A stretch of DNA of 64,000 bases from Rhodobacter sp. (GTDB lineage Bacteria; Pseudomonadota; Alphaproteobacteria; Rhodobacterales; Rhodobacteraceae): the NCBI GenBank assembly GCA_027484985.1, contig JAIXRW010000054.1:1-64000 (forward strand), in the 5' to 3' direction. Under the pieces are notes generated by a model. The model saw nothing but the letters and a program-made list of their open reading frames with translations. It made no database searches and was not told where the DNA came from. Positions 9,310 to 17,119 of this stretch are shown here, in pieces. A program made the translations under genes and the position numbers. Numbering within the stretch: the stretch's first letter is position 1; each line of letters begins with the position of its first letter.

Positions 9310-9380
9310 GGGGGCGTTCCGCCCCCAGCGGCCCGCGCAAGGGCGCGTGCCTCCCCCCTGAGGATATTTGGACGAGTATG
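9310..9380. repeat. mosaic intergenic repeat, copy 2
   Basis: This lies between the converging guaD and rraB. A GC hairpin GGGGGC-GTTCC-GCCCCC (9310-9326) is followed by the core CCCCTGAGGATATTTGGACG (about 9355-9374). It is the 'GAGGATATTT' flavour of the family, with a single core and no inverted partner. The position suggests a shared terminator. Confidence 0.65.
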
Positions 9381-9388
9381 AAAGCCGC

Positions 9389-9706
9389 TTAGTCCGCCAG
9401 ATCCCAGCCATCGGGATAAAAGTCGTACCGCAGCGCGATTTCCGTCGAAAGCCGCTCTTTTTCCCAGATCGCCTCGGGCGTGACGGGAATGGGCCCGATG
9501 CTTGCAACCAGCGAAATGCCGTCCTCTTCGCGCGCGGTCTTGAACCCCTTGGCTTTCAGTTCCTTTTCCAGTCCGGCCCAGTTGGCATCGGTTTCTTCCA
9601 GAAAGAAGACATATTCGACCACAGCCGTTGCGGGCAGGTTCTTCACCCCCTTGAAACTGGCAAAGGTCTCGCGCCGCTGCGCTTCGTAATTGTGCTGTAT
9701 CGCCAT
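9389..9706 (-). CDS. rraB: RraB-family ribonuclease E regulator
   Basis: A 105-residue acidic cytosolic protein of the 'regulator of ribonuclease activity B' family. Characteristic stretches are VEYVFFLEETDANWAGLEKE in the first half and LRYDFYPDGWDLAD at the end. In E. coli RraB binds RNase E and lowers its activity; whether alphaproteobacterial members do the same is not established. It starts at ATG (complement of 9704-9706). The 8-oxoguanine deaminase gene upstream stops only three bases before it, so the two are probably co-transcribed. Confidence 0.8.
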   Translation of the reverse strand: MAIQHNYEAQRRETFASFKGVKNLPATAVVEYVFFLEETDANWAGLEKELKAKGFKTAREEDGISLVASIGPIPVTPEAIWEKERLSTEIALRYDFYPDGWDLAD

Positions 9707-9709
9707 GAT

Positions 9710-11047
9710 TTATCCCATCAGCCTTGCGGCGAGCCTGTTCTGCGTCTCGACGATACGGCGCAGATCGACCGTCGCCATCATGCCCCCGCTTACCACGCGG
9801 CGCCCTTCGACGAACAGGTCGCGCACCCGCATCGGCCCGCAAAACACCAGCGCGGCCACCGGGTCCCACGATCCGGCCGCCTCGACGCCCGATATGTCCC
9901 AGATGGCGATATCGGCCCGCTTGCCCGCTTCCAGCGATCCGCAATCATGCCGCCCCAGCACCCGCGCCCCGCCAAGGGTGGCAATCTCCAGCGCCTCGCG
10001 CGCGCCCATCGCATCGGCCCCCAGCGCCACGCGCTGGAGCAGCATGGTCTGCCGCGCCTCGGCCATCAGGTTGCCCGCATCATTGCTGGCCGACCCGTCC
10101 ACGCCCAGCCCCACCTTCACCCCCGCATCCCGCATCGCCCGCACCGGCGCGATGCCAGACCCCAGACGGCAATTGCTGCACGGGCAATGCGCCACCCCCG
10201 TGCCCGTGCGCGCAAACAGCGAAATCTCGCCCGCATCCAGCTTGACGCAATGGGCATGCCAGACGTCATCACCCGTCCAGCCCAGATCTTCGGCATATTG
10301 CCCCGGACGGCAGCCGAACTTGGACAGGGAATAGGCGATATCCTCGTCATTCTCGGCCAGATGGGTGTGCAGCATCACGCCCTTGTCGCGGGCCAGCACC
10401 GCCGCTTCGCGCATCAGGTCACGGCTGACCGAAAACGGCGAACAGGGCGCCAGCCCCACCCGCACCATCGCCCCTTCGGCGGGGTCGTGAAAGGCATCCA
10501 CCACCCGCTCCATATCGCGCAAGATATCCGCCTCGCGCTCGACAAGGGCATCGGGCGGCAAACCGCCATCCGACTCGCCAATGCTCATCGCGCCCCGCGT
10601 GGGGTGAAAGCGCAAGCCCACCTCGGCGGCCGCATGGATCGTATCCTCCAGCCGCGCCCCGTTGGGGTAGAGGTACAGATGGTCCGATGTCAGCGAACAG
10701 CCCGAAAGCGCCAGTTCCGCCAAGCCGACCTGCGCCGATGTGAACATCTCGTCGGGCCCGAAGCGCGACCAGATCGGGTAAAGCGTCTTGAGCCAGCCGA
10801 ACAGCAGCGCATCCTGCCCCCCCGGCACCGCCCGCGTCAGCGTCTGGTACAGGTGATGGTGCGTGTTCACCAATCCCGGCGTCACCACGCAGCCCCGCGC
10901 CTCGACCACCTCGCCAGTGGTCGCCAGCCCTGCGCCCACCGCCGCGATCACCCCGCCGCGCAGCAGCACATCGCCCCCCGCAATCTCGCGCCGCGCGCCA
11001 TCCATGGTGACAACCGCAGCCGCGCCGCGGATCAGAACCTCGCCCAT
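9710..11047 (-). CDS. 8-oxoguanine deaminase (amidohydrolase)
   Basis: A 445-residue metal-dependent hydrolase. The motifs are GLVNTHHHLYQTLTRA near residue 60, HTHLAENDEDIAYS, WHAHCVKLDAGE, HCPCSNCRLGSG and GLGVDGSASND. The long HLYQTLTRAVP segment and NCRLGSG are typical of the 8-oxoguanine/isoguanine deaminase branch, which clears oxidised guanine to urate. Substrate choice within this branch (8-oxoguanine, isoguanine or another purine) cannot be settled by reading. The start used is the ATG at complement 11045-11047, which has a good GGGAGAACGGC ribosome site. The open frame extends 33 bases further upstream without one. Confidence 0.82.
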   Translation of the reverse strand: MGEVLIRGAAAVVTMDGARREIAGGDVLLRGGVIAAVGAGLATTGEVVEARGCVVTPGLVNTHHHLYQTLTRAVPGGQDALLFGWLKTLYPIWSRFGPDEMFTSAQVGLAELALSGCSLTSDHLYLYPNGARLEDTIHAAAEVGLRFHPTRGAMSIGESDGGLPPDALVEREADILRDMERVVDAFHDPAEGAMVRVGLAPCSPFSVSRDLMREAAVLARDKGVMLHTHLAENDEDIAYSLSKFGCRPGQYAEDLGWTGDDVWHAHCVKLDAGEISLFARTGTGVAHCPCSNCRLGSGIAPVRAMRDAGVKVGLGVDGSASNDAGNLMAEARQTMLLQRVALGADAMGAREALEIATLGGARVLGRHDCGSLEAGKRADIAIWDISGVEAAGSWDPVAALVFCGPMRVRDLFVEGRRVVSGGMMATVDLRRIVETQNRLAARLMG

Positions 11048-11185
11048 GCCGTTCTCCCTGCCCTTCGGTGAACGCCACACCGGCCAGCCCGCGACGACAG
11101 AAGGGGAAAGGACTCGCCACGGTTCACCCTTCCCTAACGCAAGCCCGCGAAACGCTCAACGCCTGCGCGTGCCCGCGCCCGCGCA

Positions 11186-11335
11186 GGGGGGCTGTCTGCC
11201 CCCCACGGGTCGCGGTTCCCGCGCCCCTCCCCCCGAGGATATTTGACGGCAGAAAATGGAACGGCGCCCTGCATTTTCTGCCTTCAAATATCCTCAGGGG
11301 GTGAGGCCGCAAGGCCGAGGGGGCAGAATGCCCCC
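11186..11335. repeat. mosaic intergenic repeat, copy 3 (inverted pair plus hairpins)
   Basis: This occupies most of the 357-base gap between two minus-strand genes, where no gene is visible. A hairpin GGGGGGCTGTCTGCCCCCC (11186-11204) is copied exactly at 34636-34654. Next come inverted arms of the GAGGATATTT...GCAGAAAATG type (11231-11258 and 11271-11300), then a tail GTGAGGCCGCAAGGCCGAGG with GGGGGCAGAATGCCCCC. The inverted arms and tail are nearly identical to the copy at 21334-21436. Confidence 0.8.
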
Positions 11336-11404
11336 TGCTGCGCGCCTGCAAGGCGCTCGTGACGAGCGGGCGGAGCGTGCGGGCGGAACGCCCGCCCCGT
11401 CCGG

Positions 11405-12205
11405 TCAGCCGTTCAGCAGGGCCAGCGCCTCGGCATGGATCGCCGCATTTGCCGCCGCGATCACGCGGCCCCCGTCAAGGCAGGGCCGCCCCTGCCAGTC
11501 GGTCATGATACCGCCCGCCGCCTCGATCACGGCGATGGGGGCCTGCACGTCATAGGCCTGCAAGCCTGCCTCGATCACCAGATCGACCATCCCCGCCGCG
11601 ACCAGCGCATAGCCGTAACAATCCGTGCCATAGCGCACCAGTTTCGCCTTGCCCGCCACCCGCCGGAAGGCGGCACCCTCCTCATCCGTGCCCACCTCGG
11701 GAAAGGTGGAGAACAGGATCGCTTCCGACAAAGGCCGCGCCCCGCGGCAGCGCAGGCCCGCCACCCCCGACGGCCCCGTCACCAGCGCCCGGCCCAAGCC
11801 ACCCTCAAACCGCTCGCGGATATAGGGCTGGTCGATCAGCCCATAAACCACCCCCGCCGCATCCCGGACCGAGATCAGCACCCCCCAGGTCGGCGTGCCC
11901 GAAAGGTACCCCCGCGTGCCGTCAATCGGATCGAGCACCCAGGTCAGCCCGCTTGTCCCCTGAAGCGACCCGAATTCCTCGCCCAATATCCCGTCCTGCG
12001 GCCGCCGCCGCGCAAGGATCGCGCGCATCCGCTCTTCCGACAGCCGGTCCGCCACCGTGACAGGGTCGAACCGCGCGCTCTCCTTGGTTTCCGCCGTCAG
12101 GTCGGCGCGGCGGAAATGCGCCAGCGTCGCCTCGCGCGCGGCCTCCGCCAGTTCGGCGGCGGTTGCGATGATATCTTCCGCCTCGCTTGCCGAAATCCGT
12201 TCCAT
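11405..12205 (-). CDS. hisN: histidinol-phosphatase / inositol-monophosphatase family
   Basis: A 266-residue Mg2+-dependent phosphatase of the IMPase superfamily. Metal and catalytic motifs are ILGEEFGS, WVLDPIDGTRGYLSG (about residues 85-99) and YDVQAPIAVIEAAGG near the C-terminus. The GTRGYLSG ending of motif 2 favours the HisN-type histidinol-phosphate phosphatases used for histidine synthesis in many alphaproteobacteria, over true inositol phosphatases. The ATG at complement 12203-12205 is chosen because GGGGGTGC precedes it and homologues begin with the SEAEDII helix. It stands alone rather than with other his genes. Confidence 0.78.
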   Translation of the reverse strand: MERISASEAEDIIATAAELAEAAREATLAHFRRADLTAETKESARFDPVTVADRLSEERMRAILARRRPQDGILGEEFGSLQGTSGLTWVLDPIDGTRGYLSGTPTWGVLISVRDAAGVVYGLIDQPYIRERFEGGLGRALVTGPSGVAGLRCRGARPLSEAILFSTFPEVGTDEEGAAFRRVAGKAKLVRYGTDCYGYALVAAGMVDLVIEAGLQAYDVQAPIAVIEAAGGIMTDWQGRPCLDGGRVIAAANAAIHAEALALLNG

Positions 12206-12315
12206 GCAGCACCCCCAGCCTTTTCCTTGGCCTAAGCGGGCCGGGCGCAAGGGTCAAGCGCCACCGCGCCGCCCTGCCGCGCACAGCGAAAAGGCGCAGC
12301 CTAAGCCGCGCCCTG

Positions 12316-12365
12316 CTTCACCTTTGCCCAAATACTCCGGGGGGTGCGGGGGGCTGGCCCCCCGC
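12316..12365. repeat. mosaic intergenic repeat, copy 4
   Basis: The core CACCTTTGCCCAAATACTCC (about 12319-12338) runs into a GC hairpin, GGGGGGCTGGCCCCCC, that ends six bases before the stop of the regulator gene. It is the CACCTTTGCCC/AAATACTCCGG flavour. For the minus-strand regulator transcript it would form the first structure after the stop codon. Confidence 0.65.
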
Positions 12366-12370
12366 CTCTG

Positions 12371-12733
12371 TCAGGCCGCGTCGCTCAGCACGCGGGCCAG
12401 ATCGAACAGGCGGCGGCGCTGCGCCTCGGGGATCGCGTAATAGGACCGCACCAGTTCCAGCGCCTCCTTGTCGGCCATGAAATCGCCCTCGCTCGCGCGG
12501 GCCGCCTCGCGGGCGTCATCCAGCCCTTCGAAGAAGAAGCCGATCGTCACACCCAGCGCATCCGCCACATCCCACAGGCGCGATGCCGAGACGCGGTTCA
12601 TGCCGGTCTCGTATTTCTGGATTTGCTGGAACTTGATCCCGACCTTGTCGGCCAGTTGCTGTTGCGTCATCCCCACCATCCAGCGACGATGGCGGATGCG
12701 CTTGCCGACATGTGCGTCAACCGGGTGTTTCAT
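12371..12733 (-). CDS. XRE-type helix-turn-helix regulator
   Basis: A 120-residue cytosolic DNA-binding protein. The XRE/Cro helix-turn-helix spans about residues 10-65, with MTQQQLADKVGIKFQQIQKY as the core. An acidic linker follows and then a C-terminal helix, QRRRLFDLARVL. Regulators with this 'QQQLADKVGIKFQQIQKYE' helix are common single-copy genes in Rhodobacteraceae and rhizobia; the Sinorhizobium relatives I know of act in cell-cycle and stress regulation. Target genes are not identifiable here. Its upstream side opens onto the most AT-rich non-coding stretch of the window. Confidence 0.85.
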   Translation of the reverse strand: MKHPVDAHVGKRIRHRRWMVGMTQQQLADKVGIKFQQIQKYETGMNRVSASRLWDVADALGVTIGFFFEGLDDAREAARASEGDFMADKEALELVRSYYAIPEAQRRRLFDLARVLSDAA

Positions 12734-13248
12734 GGTTCAAGCTCCTGCATACCAGTCCTTGCAATCCTATAAGCATATTCCATGCCAAACCAGCCGAAGC
12801 GGGGCGCAACCAGAAATAAATCGACCAAGCCCGCCAAACCTGTCTTTTTGGACATGTGCAATTATACAGGTGATGAAGAAACCCTATCCTAAAGAACGAC
12901 AACATCCTGTGCGGTTTCGAAACATCTAAAGCACATCCTAAAGATGTTTTTCAAAATGCGGTGCAAAATGCGATTATCACAGTGAAATCTTTGCAAAAAG
13001 CAAAGAAAATGCGGTATTTTTCAGCCAAGACCTGCGATCCCGCCCCTCGGGACACGCGCCAAGGGTAGTGTTCCGCGTCAGGTTGCAGGCCGTTTCCAGC
13101 CCCGCCCCGCGCCCCCGTGCCGCCTTTGCCAACACGTATCGCAACCTGCCGGTCAGGTTCTTGAAATGTGATCCCGCGATACCGATATTCCCGCCATGGG
13201 GACTGCGGGGACATAATCCGCAGCCCGGGGTCAATATCGGAGGCTGAG
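12734..13248. other. gene-free AT-rich divergent region
   Basis: This is 515 bases between the divergent regulator and BI-1 genes. The part from 12770 to 13020 is far richer in A+T than the rest of the window and carries three copies of AAAATGCG(G/A) at 12953, 12965 and 13007, plus AAAGCAAAGAAAATG. The right part is GC-rich and has an 8-bp inverted pair CAGGTTGC (13079) / GCAACCTG (13141). No RNA gene or open frame is recognisable. Confidence 0.55.
13161..13189 (+). promoter_or_regulatory. candidate sigma-70 promoter of the BI-1 gene
   Basis: TTGAAA (13161-13166) and GATATT (13184-13189) are separated by 17 bases, 60 bases upstream of the BI-1 start codon. This fits the alphaproteobacterial housekeeping consensus, judged by eye only. 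Confidence 0.4.
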
Positions 13249-13992
13249 ATGGTTGAATATCAAACGATCCGCGCGGGCGTGGCCGGAACCCGCTCGGCTG
13301 CGATCGACGAAGGGCTTCGCGCCCATATGAACAAGGTGTACGGCCTGATGTCGGTGGGCATGGCCCTGACGGGTGGCGTGGCATGGGCCGTGGGCACCTC
13401 GGATGCGCTGCTGGGCATCTTCCGCGATCCGATGACGCTGCAACCCAATATCCTTGGCTGGGCCGTGATGTTCGCGCCGCTGCTGATGGTCTTTGCCTTC
13501 GGGGCCGCGATCTCGCGCCTGTCCTATTCGGCGGCGCAGCTGTTTTTCTACGCCTTCGCGGCGGTGATGGGCCTGTCGCTGGCCTGGATCTTCAAGGCCT
13601 TTACCGGCGTGTCGATCGCGCAGACCTTCCTTGTCACCTCGATCGCCTTCGCGTCGCTGTCGCTTTACGGCTACACCACCAAGCGTGATCTGTCGGGCTT
13701 CGGCACCTTCCTGATCATGGGTCTGGTCGGCCTGATCGTCGCGTCGATCATCAATATCTTCGTGGCGTCCTCGGCGCTGGCCTTCGCCATCTCGGTGATC
13801 GGCTTGCTGATCTTTGCGGGCCTGACCGCCTATGACACCCAGCGCATCAAGACCGACTATATCGCACATGCCGAAATGGGCGATGCCGAATGGCTGGGCA
13901 AATCGGCCGTGATGGGCGCACTGAACCTGTACATGAACTTTATCAACATTTTCATGTTCCTGCTTCAGTTCCTTGGCCAGAACCGCGACTGA
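13249..13992 (+). CDS. Bax inhibitor-1 / YccA family membrane protein
   Basis: A 247-residue protein with seven hydrophobic spans from about residue 30 to the end, in the BI-1 (TMBIM) fold. The N-terminal soluble part ends in LRAHMNKVYGLM, and the late LTAYDTQRIK contains the conserved aspartate used for pH-dependent gating in structural homologues. The family comprises Ca2+ leak channels in eukaryotes and FtsH-linked YccA-type proteins in bacteria; the function here is unknown. ATG 13249 is selected because CGGAGGCTGAG gives a strong ribosome site. An upstream in-frame ATG at 13168 has none. Confidence 0.9.
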   Translation: MVEYQTIRAGVAGTRSAAIDEGLRAHMNKVYGLMSVGMALTGGVAWAVGTSDALLGIFRDPMTLQPNILGWAVMFAPLLMVFAFGAAISRLSYSAAQLFFYAFAAVMGLSLAWIFKAFTGVSIAQTFLVTSIAFASLSLYGYTTKRDLSGFGTFLIMGLVGLIVASIINIFVASSALAFAISVIGLLIFAGLTAYDTQRIKTDYIAHAEMGDAEWLGKSAVMGALNLYMNFINIFMFLLQFLGQNRD

Positions 13993-14014
13993 ACGCATCG
14001 CATGACGGGGCACG

Positions 14015-14035
14015 GGGCCGGCATCACGCCGGCCC
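14015..14035 (+). terminator. hairpin terminator after the BI-1 gene
   Basis: GGGCCGGC-ATCAC-GCCGGCCC is a perfect 8-bp stem with a 5-base loop, 22 bases after the BI-1 stop and followed by only TT. It is an intrinsic-type terminator with a weak U tract. Confidence 0.6.
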
Positions 14036-14185
14036 TTCGCATTTGCAGCATCTGCGACTAAATGTCTGATTAAAAACCAAAATCTGTCCCGCTTTTTTCC
14101 GTCCTGCCCTAAACCTTCCACCCTTTCATCCGTCATTGCGGTCAGGCTCTTCGGCCTGCTCAGCAATTTCCTGAAAGGTGCGACG

Positions 14186-15007
14186 TTGACAAATTTTTCC
14201 CCCGAGCGGAAACCCGCGAACGAAACTGCCCGCCTGCGCTCGGTCCATCGCAGCGGGTTGATGGACAGCGAACATTCTGACCGCTTCGATCTCTACACCG
14301 ATCTCATGCGCCGCATCTCGGGCTTTCCGGTTGCCTATTGCGGCCTGATCGACGAAGCGCGCCAGTATTTCCTGTCCCACAACTTCCCCGAATGTCTGCA
14401 AGTGCCCGAAGTGCCGCGCAGCCAGACCCTGTGCCAGTTCGCCATGCTGTCGCCGCAGCCCTATATCGTGGCCGACATGCGCGTGCATCCAAAGCTCAAG
14501 GTGCATCCCCTTGTGGTGGGCGAACCGCATTTCGTCGCATGGGCGGCCTTTCCGCTGACCACTGTCGAGGGGCATATCCTCGGCACGCTTTGCGCCGCCG
14601 CCTATGATCCGCGCGAACTGTCGGAAGCCCAGATCGACCTGATGCGCCGCGTGGCCGCCGAACTGACCCTTGCCATCGAAACGCAGGTGGAACTGCGCGA
14701 AGCCGCCGCCCGCCGCTGCGCCCGCGTGCTGGGCCAGCTATCCGCCCAGCCGGGGCTGGAAACCACCGATGCCGCCACCCGCTTCCTGCGCCTGTGCGAA
14801 GGCATCCCCGGTGGTGCCGATGACCTGCGCCACCTCGCCGCCTCGGGCCTTGTCGAATCCGGCCCCACGGGCGAGGCGCTGCTGACCGCGCTCGGGCGCA
14901 ACCTGCAATCGCGCCTCGGCCTTGCGCCCGCGGGCTTTGCCGCCAAACGCACCGTGCTTGATTCCGATGCCCTGATGTCCGACCTTCTCAACCTCGTCGG
15001 TGCCTGA
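14186..15007 (+). CDS. GAF-domain protein
   Basis: A 273-residue cytosolic protein. The first two-thirds (about residues 15-170) is a GAF-like sensor domain, with VAYCGLIDEARQYFLSH, SQTLCQFAMLSPQPYIVADM and HILGTLCAAAYDPREL. The C-terminal third is helical with no recognisable output domain. By family, GAF domains bind small ligands such as cyclic nucleotides or tetrapyrroles; the ligand is unknown. TTG 14186 with GAAAGGTG upstream is used as start because the GAF fold needs that length; ATG 14261 would cut into it. The next gene starts one base after the stop. Confidence 0.72.
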   Translation: MTNFSPERKPANETARLRSVHRSGLMDSEHSDRFDLYTDLMRRISGFPVAYCGLIDEARQYFLSHNFPECLQVPEVPRSQTLCQFAMLSPQPYIVADMRVHPKLKVHPLVVGEPHFVAWAAFPLTTVEGHILGTLCAAAYDPRELSEAQIDLMRRVAAELTLAIETQVELREAAARRCARVLGQLSAQPGLETTDAATRFLRLCEGIPGGADDLRHLAASGLVESGPTGEALLTALGRNLQSRLGLAPAGFAAKRTVLDSDALMSDLLNLVGA

Positions 15008-15008
15008 C

Positions 15009-15317
15009 ATGCTTGCCAAGATCTACAATCTGCGCTTCCAAAGCCTGAACGACGCGCGCCACGCCGCCAGCTACATCTCTGACGGCATGGGCGGTCTGGT
15101 GGGCGAGCTGAATATCTCTGGCCTCACCGTCCTGTTGCGCAAGGAGGGTGTCGTGCAGGCCATCGCCCGCTTCGACAGCCAGGATGATTTCATCCGCATC
15201 CAGTCGCGGCGTCCCGACATCATCACCACCCTGCAAAAGCAGTTCCCCTGCATGATCGAGGATATCGCCGCCGTCACCGTCTATAACTACGAACGCGAGG
15301 CAACGGCGACGGTCTGA
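15009..15317 (+). CDS. conserved hypothetical protein, 102 aa
   Basis: A small soluble protein, one base downstream of the GAF gene and so probably its partner in one operon. It alternates strands and helices (FQSLNDARHAASYISD, ISGLTVLLRKEGVVQAIARF) and has no membrane segment or metal motif. I do not recognise the family. Tight coupling to a GAF sensor suggests a shared signalling or regulatory role, which is inference from position alone. ATG 15009 is preferred to the overlapping GTG 15000. Confidence 0.65.
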   Translation: MLAKIYNLRFQSLNDARHAASYISDGMGGLVGELNISGLTVLLRKEGVVQAIARFDSQDDFIRIQSRRPDIITTLQKQFPCMIEDIAAVTVYNYEREATATV

Positions 15318-15355
15318 CCGTCGCCCCCCGCCCCCGCCCCGATCCGGCAAAGCAA

Positions 15356-15381
15356 AAAGGCCGCCCCTCGGGGCGGCCTTT
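15356..15381. terminator. strong bidirectional terminator between GAF operon and rpmG
   Basis: AAAGGCCGCCCC-TC-GGGGCGGCCTTT is a perfect 12-bp stem with a two-base centre. It has A-rich sequence on the left and T-rich on the right, so it works on both strands. It sits midway between the converging 102-aa gene and rpmG. Confidence 0.88.
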
Positions 15382-15406
15382 CGCTTTCTGGCAGGTCGGG
15401 CAGATC

Positions 15407-15574
15407 TTACTTGATCTTGCCTTCCTTGTATTCGACATGCTCGCGCTTGACGGGGTCGTATTTCCGCACCGTCATCTTTTCGGTCATGGTCCGGGCATTC
15501 TTCTTGGTCACATAGAAGTGCCCGGTCCCCGCCGTCGAGTTCAGACGGATCTTGATCGTCGCCGGTTTCGCCAT
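15407..15574 (-). CDS. rpmG: 50S ribosomal protein L33
   Basis: A 55-residue basic ribosomal protein that begins [18 protein letters not shown] and ends [10 protein letters not shown], the normal size and pattern of L33. It has no CxxC zinc pairs, so it is the zinc-independent form. It lies near the tRNA E-site on the large subunit. The start is ATG at complement 15572-15574, with GCAGGAGAGACGACC as a strong ribosome site. It is monocistronic: its own promoter lies upstream and the perfect hairpin downstream. Confidence 0.95.
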   Translation of the reverse strand: MAKPATIKIRLNSTAGTGHFYVTKKNARTMTEKMTVRKYDPVKREHVEYKEGKIK

Positions 15575-15633
15575 GGTCGTCTCTCCTGCATCGGGGAAAC
15601 GCTAGGGCCCCCGCGAAATCTCTTGAAGCCCGC

Positions 15634-15661
15634 CTTTTACGTCAGACGTGGCCAGAGTCAA
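15634..15661 (-). promoter_or_regulatory. candidate rpmG promoter
   Basis: On the minus strand TTGACT (complement of 15656-15661) and TAAAAG (complement of 15634-15639) are 16 bases apart, about 60 bases before the rpmG start. It is a good housekeeping-type match for a ribosomal protein gene. Confidence 0.5.
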
Positions 15662-15711
15662 CAGCCTTTGGCGGGATTTGGCGCCTTATTTGCCCCCCGC
15701 CCGCAGGCCCG

Positions 15712-16629
15712 CTAATCGTGAAAGCTCGTTGCCACGAAAGCCGCCGTAATCGCCTCGACCAGCGCGCGCCGCACATGGCGCCCATCCTCTTCCCACGCCT
15801 CGGCGCCCTCGGCCATCACCGCCTCGTAGGACGGGAAATAGACCACATTCGCCCGCGTCGCCGCCAATTCGCCCAGCGCCGCCCGCAGCGTGCTTTTCGA
15901 CAGCATGTTGGCGGCAAAAATGTCCTCGCCCGAAAAGGTGCGCTTCAGCGGCACGGGCGATACGGTCACGAAAATCTTCGCCGCCGGTTTTGCCGCCCCG
16001 ATCAGATCGACCAGCCGCTGCATCACCGCCAGGTTCTCGGCAAAGCCCGCGCGGTGATAGGTCGTCTCGTCCACTCCGCCGCCCGCGCCATAGCCGGGCT
16101 TCTGGTTGGCCACCTTGCCCGAGGCGCGGTTGATGAACACCTCGGTCATCCCGAAGGTGAACACGAAATGGTCCGCCTGCGCAAAGCCGTCGCGCAGCAC
16201 CGCATCCAGCCCCGCCGTCACTTGGGCAAACACCTCGGGCGACCGCGCAAAGACCAGCCGCCGGTAGGGGCATTGCAACCGCCCCTCGACCTGCCACCAG
16301 TCATCGGGCGCGGGCGTCCACAGGCCAAGGATGCGCTCGACCTCCTGCAAGACGGAAAAGGCGTTATAGGTGTTCAGATGGTTGCGCTCGGGCAGTTCGT
16401 CCACCTGCGCCACCGCCTTGTCAAAGACAAGGCCGCGGTAATCGGGCACCACATGGCCCGGCCCCAGTTCCCGCTCCAGCGCAAGGCGGATCTCCTCGGC
16501 AAAGCAGCTTCCCATCAGGAAGAACCGGTCCAGCCGCCCCACCACCGGCGCAGGCGCCACCGTCACCATGCGATCCGCCATGAACCGCCGCCATGCAGGG
16601 TTCAGCTTCCGCGCCACCTTTACCGACAT
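15712..16629 (-). CDS. GSCFA-family protein (SGNH-hydrolase-like)
   Basis: A 305-residue protein named for its motif. FLMGSCFAEEIRLALERELG lies near residue 40, where the GSCFA serine corresponds to the SGNH nucleophile. Later stretches FTFGMTEVFIN and IFVTVSPVPLKRTF align with the following blocks of SGNH/GDSL hydrolases. Members occur near polysaccharide genes and are thought to be esterases acting on carbohydrate substrates; no substrate is known. The start ATG is at complement 16627-16629; a GTG two codons upstream is possible. The next feature upstream is the RNase P RNA on the same strand. Confidence 0.82.
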   Translation of the reverse strand: MSVKVARKLNPAWRRFMADRMVTVAPAPVVGRLDRFFLMGSCFAEEIRLALERELGPGHVVPDYRGLVFDKAVAQVDELPERNHLNTYNAFSVLQEVERILGLWTPAPDDWWQVEGRLQCPYRRLVFARSPEVFAQVTAGLDAVLRDGFAQADHFVFTFGMTEVFINRASGKVANQKPGYGAGGGVDETTYHRAGFAENLAVMQRLVDLIGAAKPAAKIFVTVSPVPLKRTFSGEDIFAANMLSKSTLRAALGELAATRANVVYFPSYEAVMAEGAEAWEEDGRHVRRALVEAITAAFVATSFHD

Positions 16630-16706
16630 GCACACACCCGTCCGTCACCGATACCAAAGCCTAACCACAGGCCCCACCGCCCGCAACACATGGCGGCAGA
16701 TCGGTT

Positions 16707-17109
16707 GCGCGGATGGCCTATAAGCCGGATTCTGTCCCAAGGCCCGATCTTGCGATCGCGCCCCTTGGATGACCATTCCTCTGCCGCACGTGTCACCACG
16801 GCGGTCAAGCTGCCAACCCGGGCCTCTGGGCTGAAGCGTCCCTGCGGAGGTCTCTGCCACCGGCAGACCTTTCCGCACGAGGCCCCTATTCGGCATTGCT
16901 CCGGGTGGGGCTTGCCTTGCCGTCCTTGTTGCCAAGTCCGCGGTGGGCTCTTACCCCACCGTTTCACCTTTTCCCCGCATGCGGGGTAGTCTCTTCTCTG
17001 TGGCGCTTTCCCTGGGGTTGCCCCCGCCGGGCGTTACCCGGCACCCTTGCTTCATGGAGTCCGGACTTTCCTCGAAGCTTGCGCCCCGCGGTCATCCAGC
17101 CATCCGCGC
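16707..17109 (-). ncRNA. rnpB: RNase P RNA (class A)
   Basis: This is the catalytic RNA of RNase P, about 403 nt, on the minus strand. Termini are set by the perfect 11-bp P1 helix: GCCATCCGCGC at 17099-17109 and GCGCGGATGGC at 16707-16717. Hallmarks on the minus strand are GAGGAAAGTCCGGACTCC near the 5' end (CR-I), the central AGAGGGGC-like region read as GAATAGGGGCC, and GACAGAATCCGGCTTATAGG at the 3' end (CR-V). It matures tRNA 5' ends together with the RnpA protein. It lies between a GSCFA gene and an amidase gene with almost no spare sequence, so its promoter must lie in or near the amidase 3' end. Confidence 0.96.
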
Positions 17110-17119
17110 GAGGCAGGGC

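Noticed and set aside
12371-12733. Restriction-modification controller or prophage repressor
   Set aside because: No restriction, methylase or phage gene nearby. The helix sequence matches a common chromosomal XRE family.
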